This document shows, piece by piece, positions 6,422-13,702 of a DNA stretch of 23,760 nucleotides. Location: contig JACUTX010000014.1 in NCBI GenBank assembly GCA_014859615.1, positions 1 through 23,760 on the forward strand, read 5' to 3'. This stretch comes from Desulfuromonadales bacterium (GTDB lineage: Bacteria; Desulfobacterota; Desulfuromonadia; Desulfuromonadales; UBA2294). A program made the translations under genes and the position numbers. Each line of letters starts with the position of its first letter. Within the stretch, counting starts at the first letter, position 1. The notes beneath the pieces are model-generated. The model was not told the DNA's origin. It worked only from the letters and a program-made list of their open reading frames with translations, and did no database searches.

Positions 6422-7111
6422 ATGTTGAAGAATCTCAGAAAATCCGAAAAGGGTTTTACCCTGATCGAGCTGCTGATCGTTGTCGCGATCATCGGTATCC
6501 TGGCCGCTATCGCCATCCCGCAGTTCTCGGCTTACCGTATCCGTGCCTTTAACGGCGCTGCTGGCGCCGACATCAAAAACGCCCGCACCGCACAAGAAGC
6601 CCTCTTTGCCGATTTTCAGACCTATGGCATGAGCGAGTCACCGGTACTGTTGGGTAACGTTACGGGTGACAGTGGTGTTCCAGCCGACCCGACGGTAGGT
6701 CCGATTGCGGCTTCGACTCCGACCAATGCGGGTCTGGCGTTGACCGGACCGCGTAATAATCCGGATAGCACCGGTGCTATGGTTCCGGTTGGTGTCGGTT
6801 CTGGTTTGTCGAACGGCGTTGCATTTATTTCTTCTACTATAATCCCAACCAGTACGACGCAGCTCGGATCCGCGACCTTTATCATGGAGACCAAGCACAC
6901 TCAGGGTAGTCGCGTTTTCGTCACCGAGACCGAAGGGACCGCGATTTTTTATGTTGAGAATGCGCAATGGGCAGGGTTTGCACTGGAAGATTCTGCTGAC
7001 GGTCCGGCTACTGCCTATGCTTTTGTTAGTAGCGAGCCGACCACTGCTCCAGATGTGACTGACATCATGTCCGGTGGTGGAGTGCCGAATGCTAACTGGG
7101 CTGCTCTGTAA
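6422..7111 (+). CDS. pilA: Type IV major pilin PilA, long form
   Basis: This is the prepilin of the pilus fibre. AAGGAG at 6409-6414 fixes the ATG at 6422; an in-frame ATG at 6392 lacks a ribosome site. The 229-aa precursor has an 11-residue class III leader (MLKNLRKSEKG) cut before Phe in FTLIELLIVVA; Glu5 of the mature chain, needed for assembly, is present. The first ~57 mature residues closely resemble the short Geobacter PilA, with aromatics at 1, 24, 27, 32, 51, 54 and 57. About 160 further residues, rich in Gly, Thr, Pro and Ala, form a globular domain; the total mature length is 218 aa. There is no cysteine, so no C-terminal disulfide loop. The gene has its own sigma-54 promoter and terminator, so it is a single-gene unit. 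Confidence 0.95.
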   Translation: MLKNLRKSEKGFTLIELLIVVAIIGILAAIAIPQFSAYRIRAFNGAAGADIKNARTAQEALFADFQTYGMSESPVLLGNVTGDSGVPADPTVGPIAASTPTNAGLALTGPRNNPDSTGAMVPVGVGSGLSNGVAFISSTIIPTSTTQLGSATFIMETKHTQGSRVFVTETEGTAIFYVENAQWAGFALEDSADGPATAYAFVSSEPTTAPDVTDIMSGGGVPNANWAAL

Positions 7112-7134
7112 GCTGAAGCAGTTTCGGGTTCCAT

Positions 7135-7169
7135 CTGGGGTCGGGTATTTACCCGGCCCCAGTTTTTTT
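7135..7169 (+). terminator. Rho-independent terminator of pilA
   Basis: CTGGGGTCGGGT and ACCCGGCCCCAG form a 12-bp stem with one G-U pair and an ATTT loop, followed by seven T residues. It starts 23 bp after the pilA stop. Confidence 0.93.
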
Positions 7170-7176
7170 ATGTGGC

Positions 7177-7205
7177 TTGCTTCATTGAGCGCGGTTGCAT
7201 ATAAT
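7177..7205 (+). promoter_or_regulatory. Likely sigma-70 promoter for the ABC transporter/pilD operon
   Basis: TTGCTT (7177-7182), a 17-bp spacer and a perfect TATAAT (7200-7205) lie just after the pilA terminator and 38 bp before the first gene. The -35 box is weak. Position and spacing make it the best promoter candidate for the four-gene unit. Confidence 0.6.
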
Positions 7206-7243
7206 CATCCCCTCGTTAATCCACGGGCGAAAGGTCTCTTGGC

Positions 7244-7987
7244 ATGATCCGAATCGACGGCGTTAGTAAATCGTTTCTTGAGGGGGTGCGCCGGCAGCGG
7301 GTGCAGGCCCTTTCTGAGCTTTCTCTGGCGATTGGCGAGGGAGAGGTATTCGGGTTCCTCGGGCCCAACGGCGCCGGTAAGTCGACCACCATCAAGCTGT
7401 TGCTTAATTTGATTCGTCCAGATTGCGGTACGGCAACCATCGCGGGCGGCGATGTTGCCGACCCTGCGGTCCGTCGTCGTATCGGTTTTCTCCCGGAAAA
7501 CCCCTATTTTTATGATCATTTGAGCGCCGATGAGCTGCTCTGGTTTGGTGGCAAGACCTGCGGCATGACACCATCGGCGATCGACGCACGTAGCGAGCTT
7601 TTGTTGCACCGGGTCGATCTTTTGGCTGCTCGTGGGCGTAGTTTGCGTACTTACTCCAAAGGTATGCTGCAGCGGGCTGGCCTCGCTCTGGCACTGATTC
7701 ACGATCCTGATGTGGTGATTCTCGATGAGCCGATGAGCGGTCTCGATCCGGTCGGGCGACGTCTGGTGGTCGATTTGATTCTTGAGCTCAAGTCTCAGGG
7801 GAAGACGGTTTTTTTCTCTTCACATATTTTGTCGGATATCGAACGCATTTGTGATCGAGTCGGCATCATTGCCGGGGGGCGTTTGCGCTTGTGCGGAGCA
7901 TTATCTGAATTGCTGACGGAAGCGGGGTCGCTCGAATCGGTGTTTCTCGATGTTGTTCGCAAGGCGGATGGGGGTGAGGTATGTTAA
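7244..7987 (+). CDS. pilH: ABC transporter ATP-binding protein, PilH-like
   Basis: This is an ABC ATPase of the ABC-2/NatA type, expected to energise the permease encoded next. The 247-aa product has Walker A GPNGAGKST (40-48), the signature YSKGM (137-141), which differs from LSGGQ as in many such exporters, Walker B VVILDEP with Glu162, and the SSHIL switch histidine. AAGG at 7231-7234 precedes the ATG. It overlaps the permease gene by 7 bp. In Myxococcus xanthus an ABC ATPase called PilH, needed for pilus biogenesis, is encoded at this place between pilA and pilD. The symbol is given on that synteny and is unrelated to the Pseudomonas chemotaxis protein PilH. The substrate is unknown. Confidence 0.85.
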   Translation: MIRIDGVSKSFLEGVRRQRVQALSELSLAIGEGEVFGFLGPNGAGKSTTIKLLLNLIRPDCGTATIAGGDVADPAVRRRIGFLPENPYFYDHLSADELLWFGGKTCGMTPSAIDARSELLLHRVDLLAARGRSLRTYSKGMLQRAGLALALIHDPDVVILDEPMSGLDPVGRRLVVDLILELKSQGKTVFFSSHILSDIERICDRVGIIAGGRLRLCGALSELLTEAGSLESVFLDVVRKADGGEVC

Positions 7988-8796
7988 CGCGACTCTGGCC
8001 GATTGCTGTCATCACCTTCAAAGAAGGGGTGCGCAATCGCGCCCTGTATGGCATTGGTGCCATAGCGGTGTTTTTACTGTTGGGCACACAGCTGGTTTGT
8101 TCCATGATTCCACGTGATGTTGGTAAGGTGGCGGTTGACCTTGCGCTTTCGTCGACCTCTTTTGCAGGGCTGTTGATTGTGCTTTTTATTGGCATCAACT
8201 TGATGGCCAAAGATCTCGACCGACGCACTATCTACATGGTTCTCGCCCGCCCGATTTCCCGTGGTCAGTACATCCTCGGCAAGTTTTGCGGCATGGGCCT
8301 GATCATCGGAGCGGCAATGACGCTGCTTGGCGGGGCGGCGACCGTTTCGGTGCTACTGACCAGGGTGCTTTATCCAAACTATTTCGACAAGTTTACGTTG
8401 TCAACCTTGTTCCTTGCCATCCTGTTTCAGGTGCTGTCGTTGTTACTGTTGACCGCGTTGAGTTTTCTTTATTCCGCCTTGAGTTCCACCTCTTTCATCT
8501 CCCTGTTGCTGACTGTGATCACCTATCTGATTGGCCAGGTAACGACCGATATCAAAGCGCTGGTCGAGACCGCCGATAAGGTTGGGATTCAAGTTTCGGC
8601 GGCGATGACCTTTCTGGTCAAGGCGGTCTACTACCTTTTTCCCAATCTTTCTTTGTTCGATATTAAACTACAAGCGGCGCACGGGTTGCCAGTGCCTCTC
8701 ACCTATGTGGCGATGGTCAGCGGCTACTGGTTCCTTTTTACCGCACTCGCCTTGGTCGCTGCGGTCCTGATTTTTGAACGACGGGAGTTTCCGTGA
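7981..8796 (+). CDS. pilI: ABC-2 type permease, PilI-like
   Basis: This is the predicted membrane partner of the ATPase just upstream. The 271 residues form about six hydrophobic segments (roughly 20-40, 55-77, 103-125, 137-160, 165-190 and 240-262). The cytoplasmic motif ARPISRGQYILGKFCG between the second and third segments is typical of ABC-2/NosY-like permeases. GGGGTGAGG directly precedes the ATG, which lies inside the end of the ATPase gene, and the stop overlaps the next gene's GTG by 4 bp, so the three are translationally coupled. The position matches Myxococcus pilI; that equivalence is inferred from context. The substrate is unknown. Confidence 0.8.
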   Translation: MLTRLWPIAVITFKEGVRNRALYGIGAIAVFLLLGTQLVCSMIPRDVGKVAVDLALSSTSFAGLLIVLFIGINLMAKDLDRRTIYMVLARPISRGQYILGKFCGMGLIIGAAMTLLGGAATVSVLLTRVLYPNYFDKFTLSTLFLAILFQVLSLLLLTALSFLYSALSSTSFISLLLTVITYLIGQVTTDIKALVETADKVGIQVSAAMTFLVKAVYYLFPNLSLFDIKLQAAHGLPVPLTYVAMVSGYWFLFTALALVAAVLIFERREFP

Positions 8797-9650
8797 GATC
8801 GCGCGGTCTTCTCTGGTTGCTGGTGCCGTTGTTACTCCTTGGCCAAGGGGTGATTCTGACTAGTGCCGTTGCGCGACGTGAGCAACTACCGGGACGCGGA
8901 GAAACTCTCTACGCCCTGCCGTCACCACTGCTCAAGGCTATGGTGCTGGAGTACGATGGTATCGTTTCTGACTTCATTTTCCTGCGGACACTGGTCTTTA
9001 TCGGCGGGACCTTCGAGCGCGCCGAACGACCACGGGTGCGACCGCAGGAATGGGACTGGATTCGTGACAGCCTGATAGCTGCGACTGATCTTGACCCATG
9101 GTTTTCTGACCCATACTACCTCGCCAATAGTGAAATGGTCTGGGACGCAGGCCGTGTTCTTGATGCCAACCTGCTGTTGGAGAAGGGGGTACACTATCGT
9201 ACCTGGGACTGGTTGCCGCCGTTTATGGCCGGTTTCAATTACTATTATTTTCTCCATGATAACGCTAAGGCAGCACCACTGTTGATGGAGTCGGCCCGGC
9301 GTCCTGGCGCGAGTCCGGTGATTGCCACATTGGCAGCGCGACTTGCTAACGCCTCGGATCAAACAAATAATGCGATTACTTTTCTTGAGGAGATGTATCA
9401 GCTGGCATCAGATGACATGTCGCGCAATCTTCTCCATGAGCGGTTGACTGCGCTGCTCGATATTCAGGCGTTGGAAAAAGCGGTGGCGATGTATCGTGAG
9501 CGAAATGGGGTATTGCCGGAGCGTCTCGAAAATTTGGTAACTGCGGGGGTTCTGGTTCGAATCCCGGTTGAGCCTTACGGTGGGCGCTATCGTCTGGAGT
9601 CCGACGGGCGGGTGGTCTCATCATCCGATTTCGGCAAGAGGGCTGAGTAG
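8793..9650 (+). CDS. Membrane-anchored helical-repeat protein of the pilus ABC block
   Basis: I do not recognise a named family. The 285-aa product has one N-terminal hydrophobic segment (about residues 5-24) and then an exported, probably alpha-helical region with TPR-like pairs (about 75-215; for example DPWFSDPYYLANSEMVWDAG, then a WLPPFMAGFNYYYFLHDNA segment). The last ~55 residues carry the spacing Y-x4-G-x-LP-x2-L-x2-LV-x2-G-x9-P-x-GG-x-Y, which resembles the C-terminal region of GspG-like pseudopilins. It starts with GTG after GGGAG and overlaps the permease gene by 4 bp, so it probably works with the transporter. Myxococcus has three genes here (pilG, pilH, pilI); this may be the functional counterpart of PilG, but I see no sequence proof. 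Confidence 0.75.
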   Translation: MRSRGLLWLLVPLLLLGQGVILTSAVARREQLPGRGETLYALPSPLLKAMVLEYDGIVSDFIFLRTLVFIGGTFERAERPRVRPQEWDWIRDSLIAATDLDPWFSDPYYLANSEMVWDAGRVLDANLLLEKGVHYRTWDWLPPFMAGFNYYYFLHDNAKAAPLLMESARRPGASPVIATLAARLANASDQTNNAITFLEEMYQLASDDMSRNLLHERLTALLDIQALEKAVAMYRERNGVLPERLENLVTAGVLVRIPVEPYGGRYRLESDGRVVSSSDFGKRAE

Positions 9651-9654
9651 TCAA

Positions 9655-10440
9655 ATGAATACTCAGCTGTTTTTCTTGTCAGCATCCTATATCCTTGGGA
9701 TGATCATCGGTTCATTTCTCAATGTTTGTATCTATCGCATCCCGGCGGGTCTCTCCATCGTTCACCCCCCCTCGCGCTGTCCGCATTGCGAGACCCTGAT
9801 CCGCTGGTATCAGAATATTCCGCTTTTAAGCTGGATTGTTTTGCGTGGTCGTTGTGCTAGTTGCAAGGCACCGGTCTCGTATCGCTACCCTTTGATTGAA
9901 ACGCTATCCGGTGTTCTTTATCTTCTGGCTTTCCTCTATTTTGGTCTCTCCTGGTCAACGCTCGTCTTCTGGATTTTTTTCTCTCTCTTATTGGTGATCA
10001 CGTTTATCGATCTCGATCACCAGATCATTCCGAATGTGCTCAGCCTCCCCGGCATCGTGGTCGGTTTCGCTTCTGCTTTTTTTGTGCAGCCGCTCACCTG
10101 GCAGGACTCAGCCTTCGGGATAGTGCTCGGTGCCGGGCTTCTCTGGTCTGTGGCGACCGGTTACCGTCTGCTGATGGGTGCTGAGGGGATGGGGATGGGG
10201 GATGTGAAGCTCCTCGCCATGATCGGCGCATTTCTCGGCTGGCAGGCTGTGCTGCCGGTGGTGTTTCTTGGTTCGGTCGTCGGTACCATGATCGGTGTGC
10301 CGCTGATGCTGATCAAGGGTGAGGGGGGGAAGCTGGCCATTCCATTTGGGCCATTTCTCTCTCTGGGGGCATTCTTTTATATTTTTTTCTGGGCTGAGCT
10401 GTTTAATTGGTATGTTTCTACTTTTTTTCAATCGATCTGA
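9655..10440 (+). CDS. pilD: Prepilin leader peptidase / N-methyltransferase PilD
   Basis: PilD is the inner-membrane aspartyl protease that removes the prepilin leader and methylates the new N-terminal Phe. The 261-aa product has the cytoplasmic zinc tetracysteine of bifunctional enzymes (Cys42, Cys45, Cys67, Cys70: CPHC and CASC) and both catalytic aspartates, in TFIDLDHQIIP (Asp119) and GMGMGDVKLL (Asp183), among about eight membrane segments. I chose the ATG at 9655, 4 bp after the preceding stop, with AAGAGGG upstream; an earlier in-frame ATG at 9568 would add 29 non-hydrophobic residues inside the upstream gene. It is the last gene of the ABC block. Its clear substrate in this window is PilA. 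Confidence 0.95.
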   Translation: MNTQLFFLSASYILGMIIGSFLNVCIYRIPAGLSIVHPPSRCPHCETLIRWYQNIPLLSWIVLRGRCASCKAPVSYRYPLIETLSGVLYLLAFLYFGLSWSTLVFWIFFSLLLVITFIDLDHQIIPNVLSLPGIVVGFASAFFVQPLTWQDSAFGIVLGAGLLWSVATGYRLLMGAEGMGMGDVKLLAMIGAFLGWQAVLPVVFLGSVVGTMIGVPLMLIKGEGGKLAIPFGPFLSLGAFFYIFFWAELFNWYVSTFFQSI

Positions 10441-10454
10441 ATATTTTCTCGACG

Positions 10455-10496
10455 CAAGATGCTGTGCTTAGTTCGAACTAATAATACTGTATCTTG
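10455..10496. promoter_or_regulatory. Extended dyad after pilD (terminator or operator)
   Basis: The core TTAGTTCGAACTAA (10468-10481) is a perfect 14-bp palindrome. It is framed by CAAGAT (10455-10460) and ATCTTG (10491-10496), with further partial pairing (CTGT/ACTG) between. It starts 15 bp after the pilD stop. There is no T-run after it, so it is not a standard terminator; it could be a hairpin terminator, an RNA-end structure or a protein-binding site. Confidence 0.5.
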
Positions 10497-10559
10497 TGAA
10501 ATATCTCTCTAATCTCCCCGTTAATATATTTACCTTTCCTCAATAAGACTATAAATGGC

Positions 10560-10587
10560 TTGACAGTAAATTTAATATACCTATAAT
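10560..10587 (+). promoter_or_regulatory. Consensus sigma-70 promoter upstream of the HTH gene and pilMNOPQ
   Basis: TTGACA (10560-10565), a 16-bp spacer and TATAAT (10582-10587): both hexamers match the consensus exactly, in an AT-rich stretch of about 190 bp between pilD and the HTH gene. Transcription would start near 10594, leaving a leader of about 40 nt. Confidence 0.8.
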
Positions 10588-10591
10588 TAGG

Positions 10592-10622
10592 CACAATTGT
10601 AGTGAATAAATGTTAAATTGTG
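10592..10622. promoter_or_regulatory. Inverted repeat at the predicted start site, candidate operator
   Basis: CACAATT (10592-10598) and AATTGTG (10616-10622) are perfect inverted arms 17 bp apart, spanning the predicted transcription start and the region just before the ribosome site of the HTH gene. The left arm also contains the palindrome ACAATTGT. Binding by the HTH protein itself is a guess from position. Confidence 0.4.
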
Positions 10623-10632
10623 GGAAGAATCT

Positions 10633-10839
10633 ATGGCGAATAATAAAGTTAGAGAAATACGGGAATCTCTGCTCATGAGCAAAGCCGAGCTTGCACGCAA
10701 GGCTCGTGTTTCGCCTTTAACTGTCGACCGTATTGAACGGGGTGAACCGTGTCGCATGTCAACCATGCGCAAGGTTATTCTTGCTCTTGATCTTAAGTTG
10801 ACCGATCGTGACAGAGTGTTCCCCGAGGGTGAAGCGTGA
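10633..10839 (+). CDS. Small XRE-type helix-turn-helix protein
   Basis: This 68-aa protein is essentially one DNA-binding domain. RESLLMSKAELARKARVSPLTV, read as helix-turn-helix and shown here in two parts (RESLLMSKAELARKA and RVSPLTVDRIERG), is the Cro/CI pattern, followed by RKVILALDLKLTDRDRVFP. I chose the ATG at 10633, five bases after GGGAAGAA; an in-frame alternative 15 bp upstream overlaps that site. It is the first gene after a consensus promoter and lies 74 bp before pilM, so it may control itself and the pilMNOPQ operon. The target is not known. No partner protein, as for a toxin-antitoxin role, is seen next to it. Confidence 0.8.
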   Translation: MANNKVREIRESLLMSKAELARKARVSPLTVDRIERGEPCRMSTMRKVILALDLKLTDRDRVFPEGEA

Positions 10840-10913
10840 CGCTGGTGGTTGTTTACTGACCATTTGTCCGGGTTTTTTTTGTTAACGCTGTAAAAAGATA
10901 ATGGGATTTGTCC

Positions 10914-11975
10914 ATGTTTTTTGGGAGCCAGAAAAAAGATATCATTGGTGTCGACATCGGGTCGAACTCCGTTAAGCTCGTGCAGTTGCATGAGACGAAA
11001 GGGGTTTATCATCTCACGGCACTCGGCGTTGCACCGCTGCCGTCTGATGCGATTGTTGACGGGGCGATCATGGATTCGAGTGCCGTTGTTGAGGTGATTG
11101 ATAATCTGTATAAAAGCCTCAAGCTGAAAACCAAAAATGTCGCAACCTCTATTTCAGGCCATTCGGTAATTATCCGTAAAATCAAGTTGCCGATTATGAC
11201 GGAAGAGGAGATGGAGGCTTCAATTCAGTGGGAGGCGGAACAGTATATCCCGTTTGAAATTTCGGAAGTGAATCTCGATTTTCAGATTCTCGGTCCTGAT
11301 GCCAAAGATACCTCACAGATGAATGTGGTTCTGGTCGCTGCGAAAAAAGATTTTGTGAACGATTATATCTCTGTATTCAGTGAGTGTGGTCTGACTCCGA
11401 TAGTACTCGATATTGACTGTTTTGCCATGGAGAACGCCTTTGAGGTGAACAGTCAGATTGATAGTCAAGGTGTGATAGCACTCGTCAATATGGGTGCAAG
11501 CTCTATCAATATGAATGTTCTTAAGGATGGGGCGTCGATCTTTACCCGCGATATTACGGTCGGCGGCAATATGGTTAATGAAGAGCTGCAGAAACGCCTC
11601 GGACTGAGCGCCGAAGATGCCGAGGCGCTGAAGCTTGGCGGGACAGTTGACGGCATTCAGCGCTCTGCGGTTGATGAAGTGATCAGGGAGGCGATGGAGA
11701 GTCTGGTGCAGGAAGTGCAGCGCTCCCTCGATTTTTTCTCTGCGACGGCATCGGACGATAAAATTCAAGCGGTTTACATCACGGGTGGCGTCTCCCGTAA
11801 CCCTCTGGCTAAAGAGCTGCTGAGTGAGCGCCTTGCTCTGCCGGTCGATGTTCTTGGCGCTTTTGGTCAAGTGGTTATCGATGAGAAGAATTTTGATCTG
11901 GAATATATTGACGCAATCGGTCCTCTGATGTCCGTTGCCGTCGGGCTCGCTATGAGGAGGTTAGGTGACAAATGA
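10914..11975 (+). CDS. pilM: Type IV pilus alignment protein PilM
   Basis: PilM is the actin-like cytoplasmic protein that binds the N-terminus of PilN and links the motor to the inner-membrane ring. The 353-aa product has the actin-fold phosphate loops DIGSNSVKLVQL (about residues 11-22), VNMGASSINM (near 191) and YITGGVSRNP (near 289). The usual length and IRKIKLPIMTEEEMEASIQW segment also fit. The ATG at 10914 is chosen over a TTG two codons upstream; only a weak GGGA precedes it. The end overlaps pilN by 4 bp (ATGA), with GGAGG inside the pilM end serving pilN. Confidence 0.95.
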   Translation: MFFGSQKKDIIGVDIGSNSVKLVQLHETKGVYHLTALGVAPLPSDAIVDGAIMDSSAVVEVIDNLYKSLKLKTKNVATSISGHSVIIRKIKLPIMTEEEMEASIQWEAEQYIPFEISEVNLDFQILGPDAKDTSQMNVVLVAAKKDFVNDYISVFSECGLTPIVLDIDCFAMENAFEVNSQIDSQGVIALVNMGASSINMNVLKDGASIFTRDITVGGNMVNEELQKRLGLSAEDAEALKLGGTVDGIQRSAVDEVIREAMESLVQEVQRSLDFFSATASDDKIQAVYITGGVSRNPLAKELLSERLALPVDVLGAFGQVVIDEKNFDLEYIDAIGPLMSVAVGLAMRRLGDK

Positions 11976-12535
11976 TTCGAATTAATCTGTTACCGGTCCG
12001 CGCGGCTCAGAAAAAAGAGCGGCTTGTTAATCAGTTGGTCATACTCGGGTTGACTGTTATTGTCACGTTTGCTCTTTGTATCTTGACCTGGATATCGTTT
12101 TCAGCCCGCATCGATACAGTCAAAGCTGAAGTTGCTGCCAAACAGACTGAAATTAACAGCCTGAAAAAAGTCCTCGCCGAGATCGCCGGTTTTGAAGCGT
12201 CACAGAAAACCTTGCGCGAAAAGCTCGATATTCTCGATCGCCTGAAAGCAGACCGATCCGGTCCGGTTCGTCTACTCGATGAATTAAGCAGGGCTATCCC
12301 CGAAAAAGTCTGGATACTGACTTTTACAGAAGATAAAGGGATGGTCTCTATGACCGGTGGCGGCATGACCGAAGAGTCGATTGCCGGGTTTATGCGCACA
12401 CTCGAAGATTCTTCTTTATACGAGAATGTAGAGCTTGAGGTGATAGAGCAGAAGAAGACGGATGGGCATGAGCATCTCTCTTTCAAGATTCGTTGTACCG
12501 TTGAAAAACCCGCAGTTCCGGTGGCGAAGAAATAG
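11972..12535 (+). CDS. pilN: Type IV pilus inner-membrane protein PilN
   Basis: PilN is a bitopic inner-membrane protein that pairs with PilO in the periplasm and presents its N-terminus to PilM. The 187-aa product starts with MIRINLLPVR, the conserved PilM-binding motif, followed by one membrane segment (about 22-44), a coiled-coil region (about 50-85) and a small periplasmic domain of the ferredoxin-like type. It overlaps pilM by 4 bp, and pilO starts 30 bp after it. Confidence 0.95.
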   Translation: MIRINLLPVRAAQKKERLVNQLVILGLTVIVTFALCILTWISFSARIDTVKAEVAAKQTEINSLKKVLAEIAGFEASQKTLREKLDILDRLKADRSGPVRLLDELSRAIPEKVWILTFTEDKGMVSMTGGGMTEESIAGFMRTLEDSSLYENVELEVIEQKKTDGHEHLSFKIRCTVEKPAVPVAKK

Positions 12536-12565
12536 TAATTGTTGTAGAAGGGGACAGGTGTTTTA

Positions 12566-13180
12566 ATGAATCCTAAAGTTGAAATGATATTAAAAAGACC
12601 AGCTTATCAACGTCTCTTGATGCTGCTGGCGCTGCTTCTGCTCATCGTCGGCCTGTTTGTCTGGGGGGTGTTTCTCCCGCAAGTTGAGACATATGCAAAA
12701 CTTCAGAAACAGAGTGCCGATCTGCAGGTAAAACTCGATTCCGATCGACGCAGGGCTGATAATCTGCCGCGATTCAAAGCAGAATACGATAAGATGCTGG
12801 CCCAACTCGACGAGGCCTTAAAGCAGCTGCCGAACGGGAGAGAGATTCCTGAACTTCTGACAAGTATCTCGTCGCGGGCGAAGGAGAGTGGTCTTAATGT
12901 GCAGAGTTTCAGGCCCGGTGTGGAAAAACCGATCGGTTTTTATGCCGAAGTTCCTGTCTCTTTAAAGTTTGAGGGGACTTTTCATCAAGTAGCCAATTTC
13001 TTTTATGCGGTCAGTCAGCTCCCGCGGATTGTTAATATTAATAATGTAAAAATCGGCATAAAATCCGGGGGTAAAAGTGAGGCGAATATCCTGAGTGTCG
13101 ATTGCCTGGCGATCACTTTTCGTTTTCTTGAAAATTCTGTTGTTAAGCCGACCGCGAAGGCAAAGGGAGCTAAAAAATGA
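12566..13180 (+). CDS. pilO: Type IV pilus inner-membrane protein PilO
   Basis: PilO forms the periplasmic heterodimer with PilN and binds PilP. The 204-aa product has one membrane segment (about 16-36, LLMLLALLLLIVGLFVWGV), a coiled coil (about 42-92, with QSADLQVKLDSDRRRADNL) and a C-terminal domain containing LTSISSRAKESGLNVQSF and YAVSQLPRIVNI, both typical of the family. AGGGGA precedes the ATG. Its end overlaps the pilP start by 4 bp. Confidence 0.94.
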   Translation: MNPKVEMILKRPAYQRLLMLLALLLLIVGLFVWGVFLPQVETYAKLQKQSADLQVKLDSDRRRADNLPRFKAEYDKMLAQLDEALKQLPNGREIPELLTSISSRAKESGLNVQSFRPGVEKPIGFYAEVPVSLKFEGTFHQVANFFYAVSQLPRIVNINNVKIGIKSGGKSEANILSVDCLAITFRFLENSVVKPTAKAKGAKK

Positions 13181-13695
13181 GAAAGAGACTATTCCCTCTT
13201 TTTTGCTGCACTCTTTTCGTCGTTTTTGTACTCACGGCCTGTGATGATGGAACGTCGCCGCCAGCTAAGAATGCAACGCCACCCAGCAAAAAGGTGCAGC
13301 CGGTTCAGACTGCTGTCTCTGAGACCGATGAAGCAAAAGACCAAGTCTATACATACAATCCGACCGGTACCCGCGATCCGTTTGAAAACCCGTTCAGCCT
13401 TATTGTTGAAATTCCGATCGATAATGAGATCCCTCTGACTCCGTTGCAGAAGCTGGATCTCAATCAGCTTCGCCTGATCGGTTTAATTATTGGCAAAGGT
13501 AGTCCTGCGGCAATGGTGATTGCCCCTGATGGCAAATCATTCATTCTGAAAAAAGGGGTCAAAGTCGGACGGAACAATGGTGTGGTTGCGGATATCACGA
13601 CTGAGGCTGTCATTGTTGAGGAACAGTATCTCGATTTTGCTGGCGATACAAAAAAGCGCATTCAAAATATTAAGCTTCCGAAACGGGAGGAGTGA
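13177..13695 (+). CDS. pilP: Type IV pilus lipoprotein PilP
   Basis: PilP is an inner-membrane lipoprotein that connects PilN/PilO to the secretin PilQ. The 172-aa product has a lipoprotein signal with lipobox LTAC (acylated Cys22), a low-complexity linker, the motif YNPTGTRDPFENPF, and a C-terminal beta domain (QLRLIGLIIGKGSPAAMVIAP...). It overlaps pilO by 4 bp, and pilQ starts 7 bp after its stop, with the pilQ ribosome site GGGAGGAG inside its last codons. Confidence 0.95.
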   Translation: MRKRLFPLFCCTLFVVFVLTACDDGTSPPAKNATPPSKKVQPVQTAVSETDEAKDQVYTYNPTGTRDPFENPFSLIVEIPIDNEIPLTPLQKLDLNQLRLIGLIIGKGSPAAMVIAPDGKSFILKKGVKVGRNNGVVADITTEAVIVEEQYLDFAGDTKKRIQNIKLPKREE

Positions 13696-13702
13696 ATTGA
13701 TT

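Noticed and set aside
7171..7200. Second sigma-54 promoter before the ABC transporter genes (TGGC and TTGC elements)
   Set aside because: The GG and GC elements are not 12 bp apart; a sigma-70 reading with TATAAT fits better.
10840..10913. Possible terminator between the HTH gene and pilM (T-run at 10873-10880)
   Set aside because: The bases before the T-run give only a weak 4-bp TGGT/ACCA pairing set away from it; I do not see a stable hairpin.
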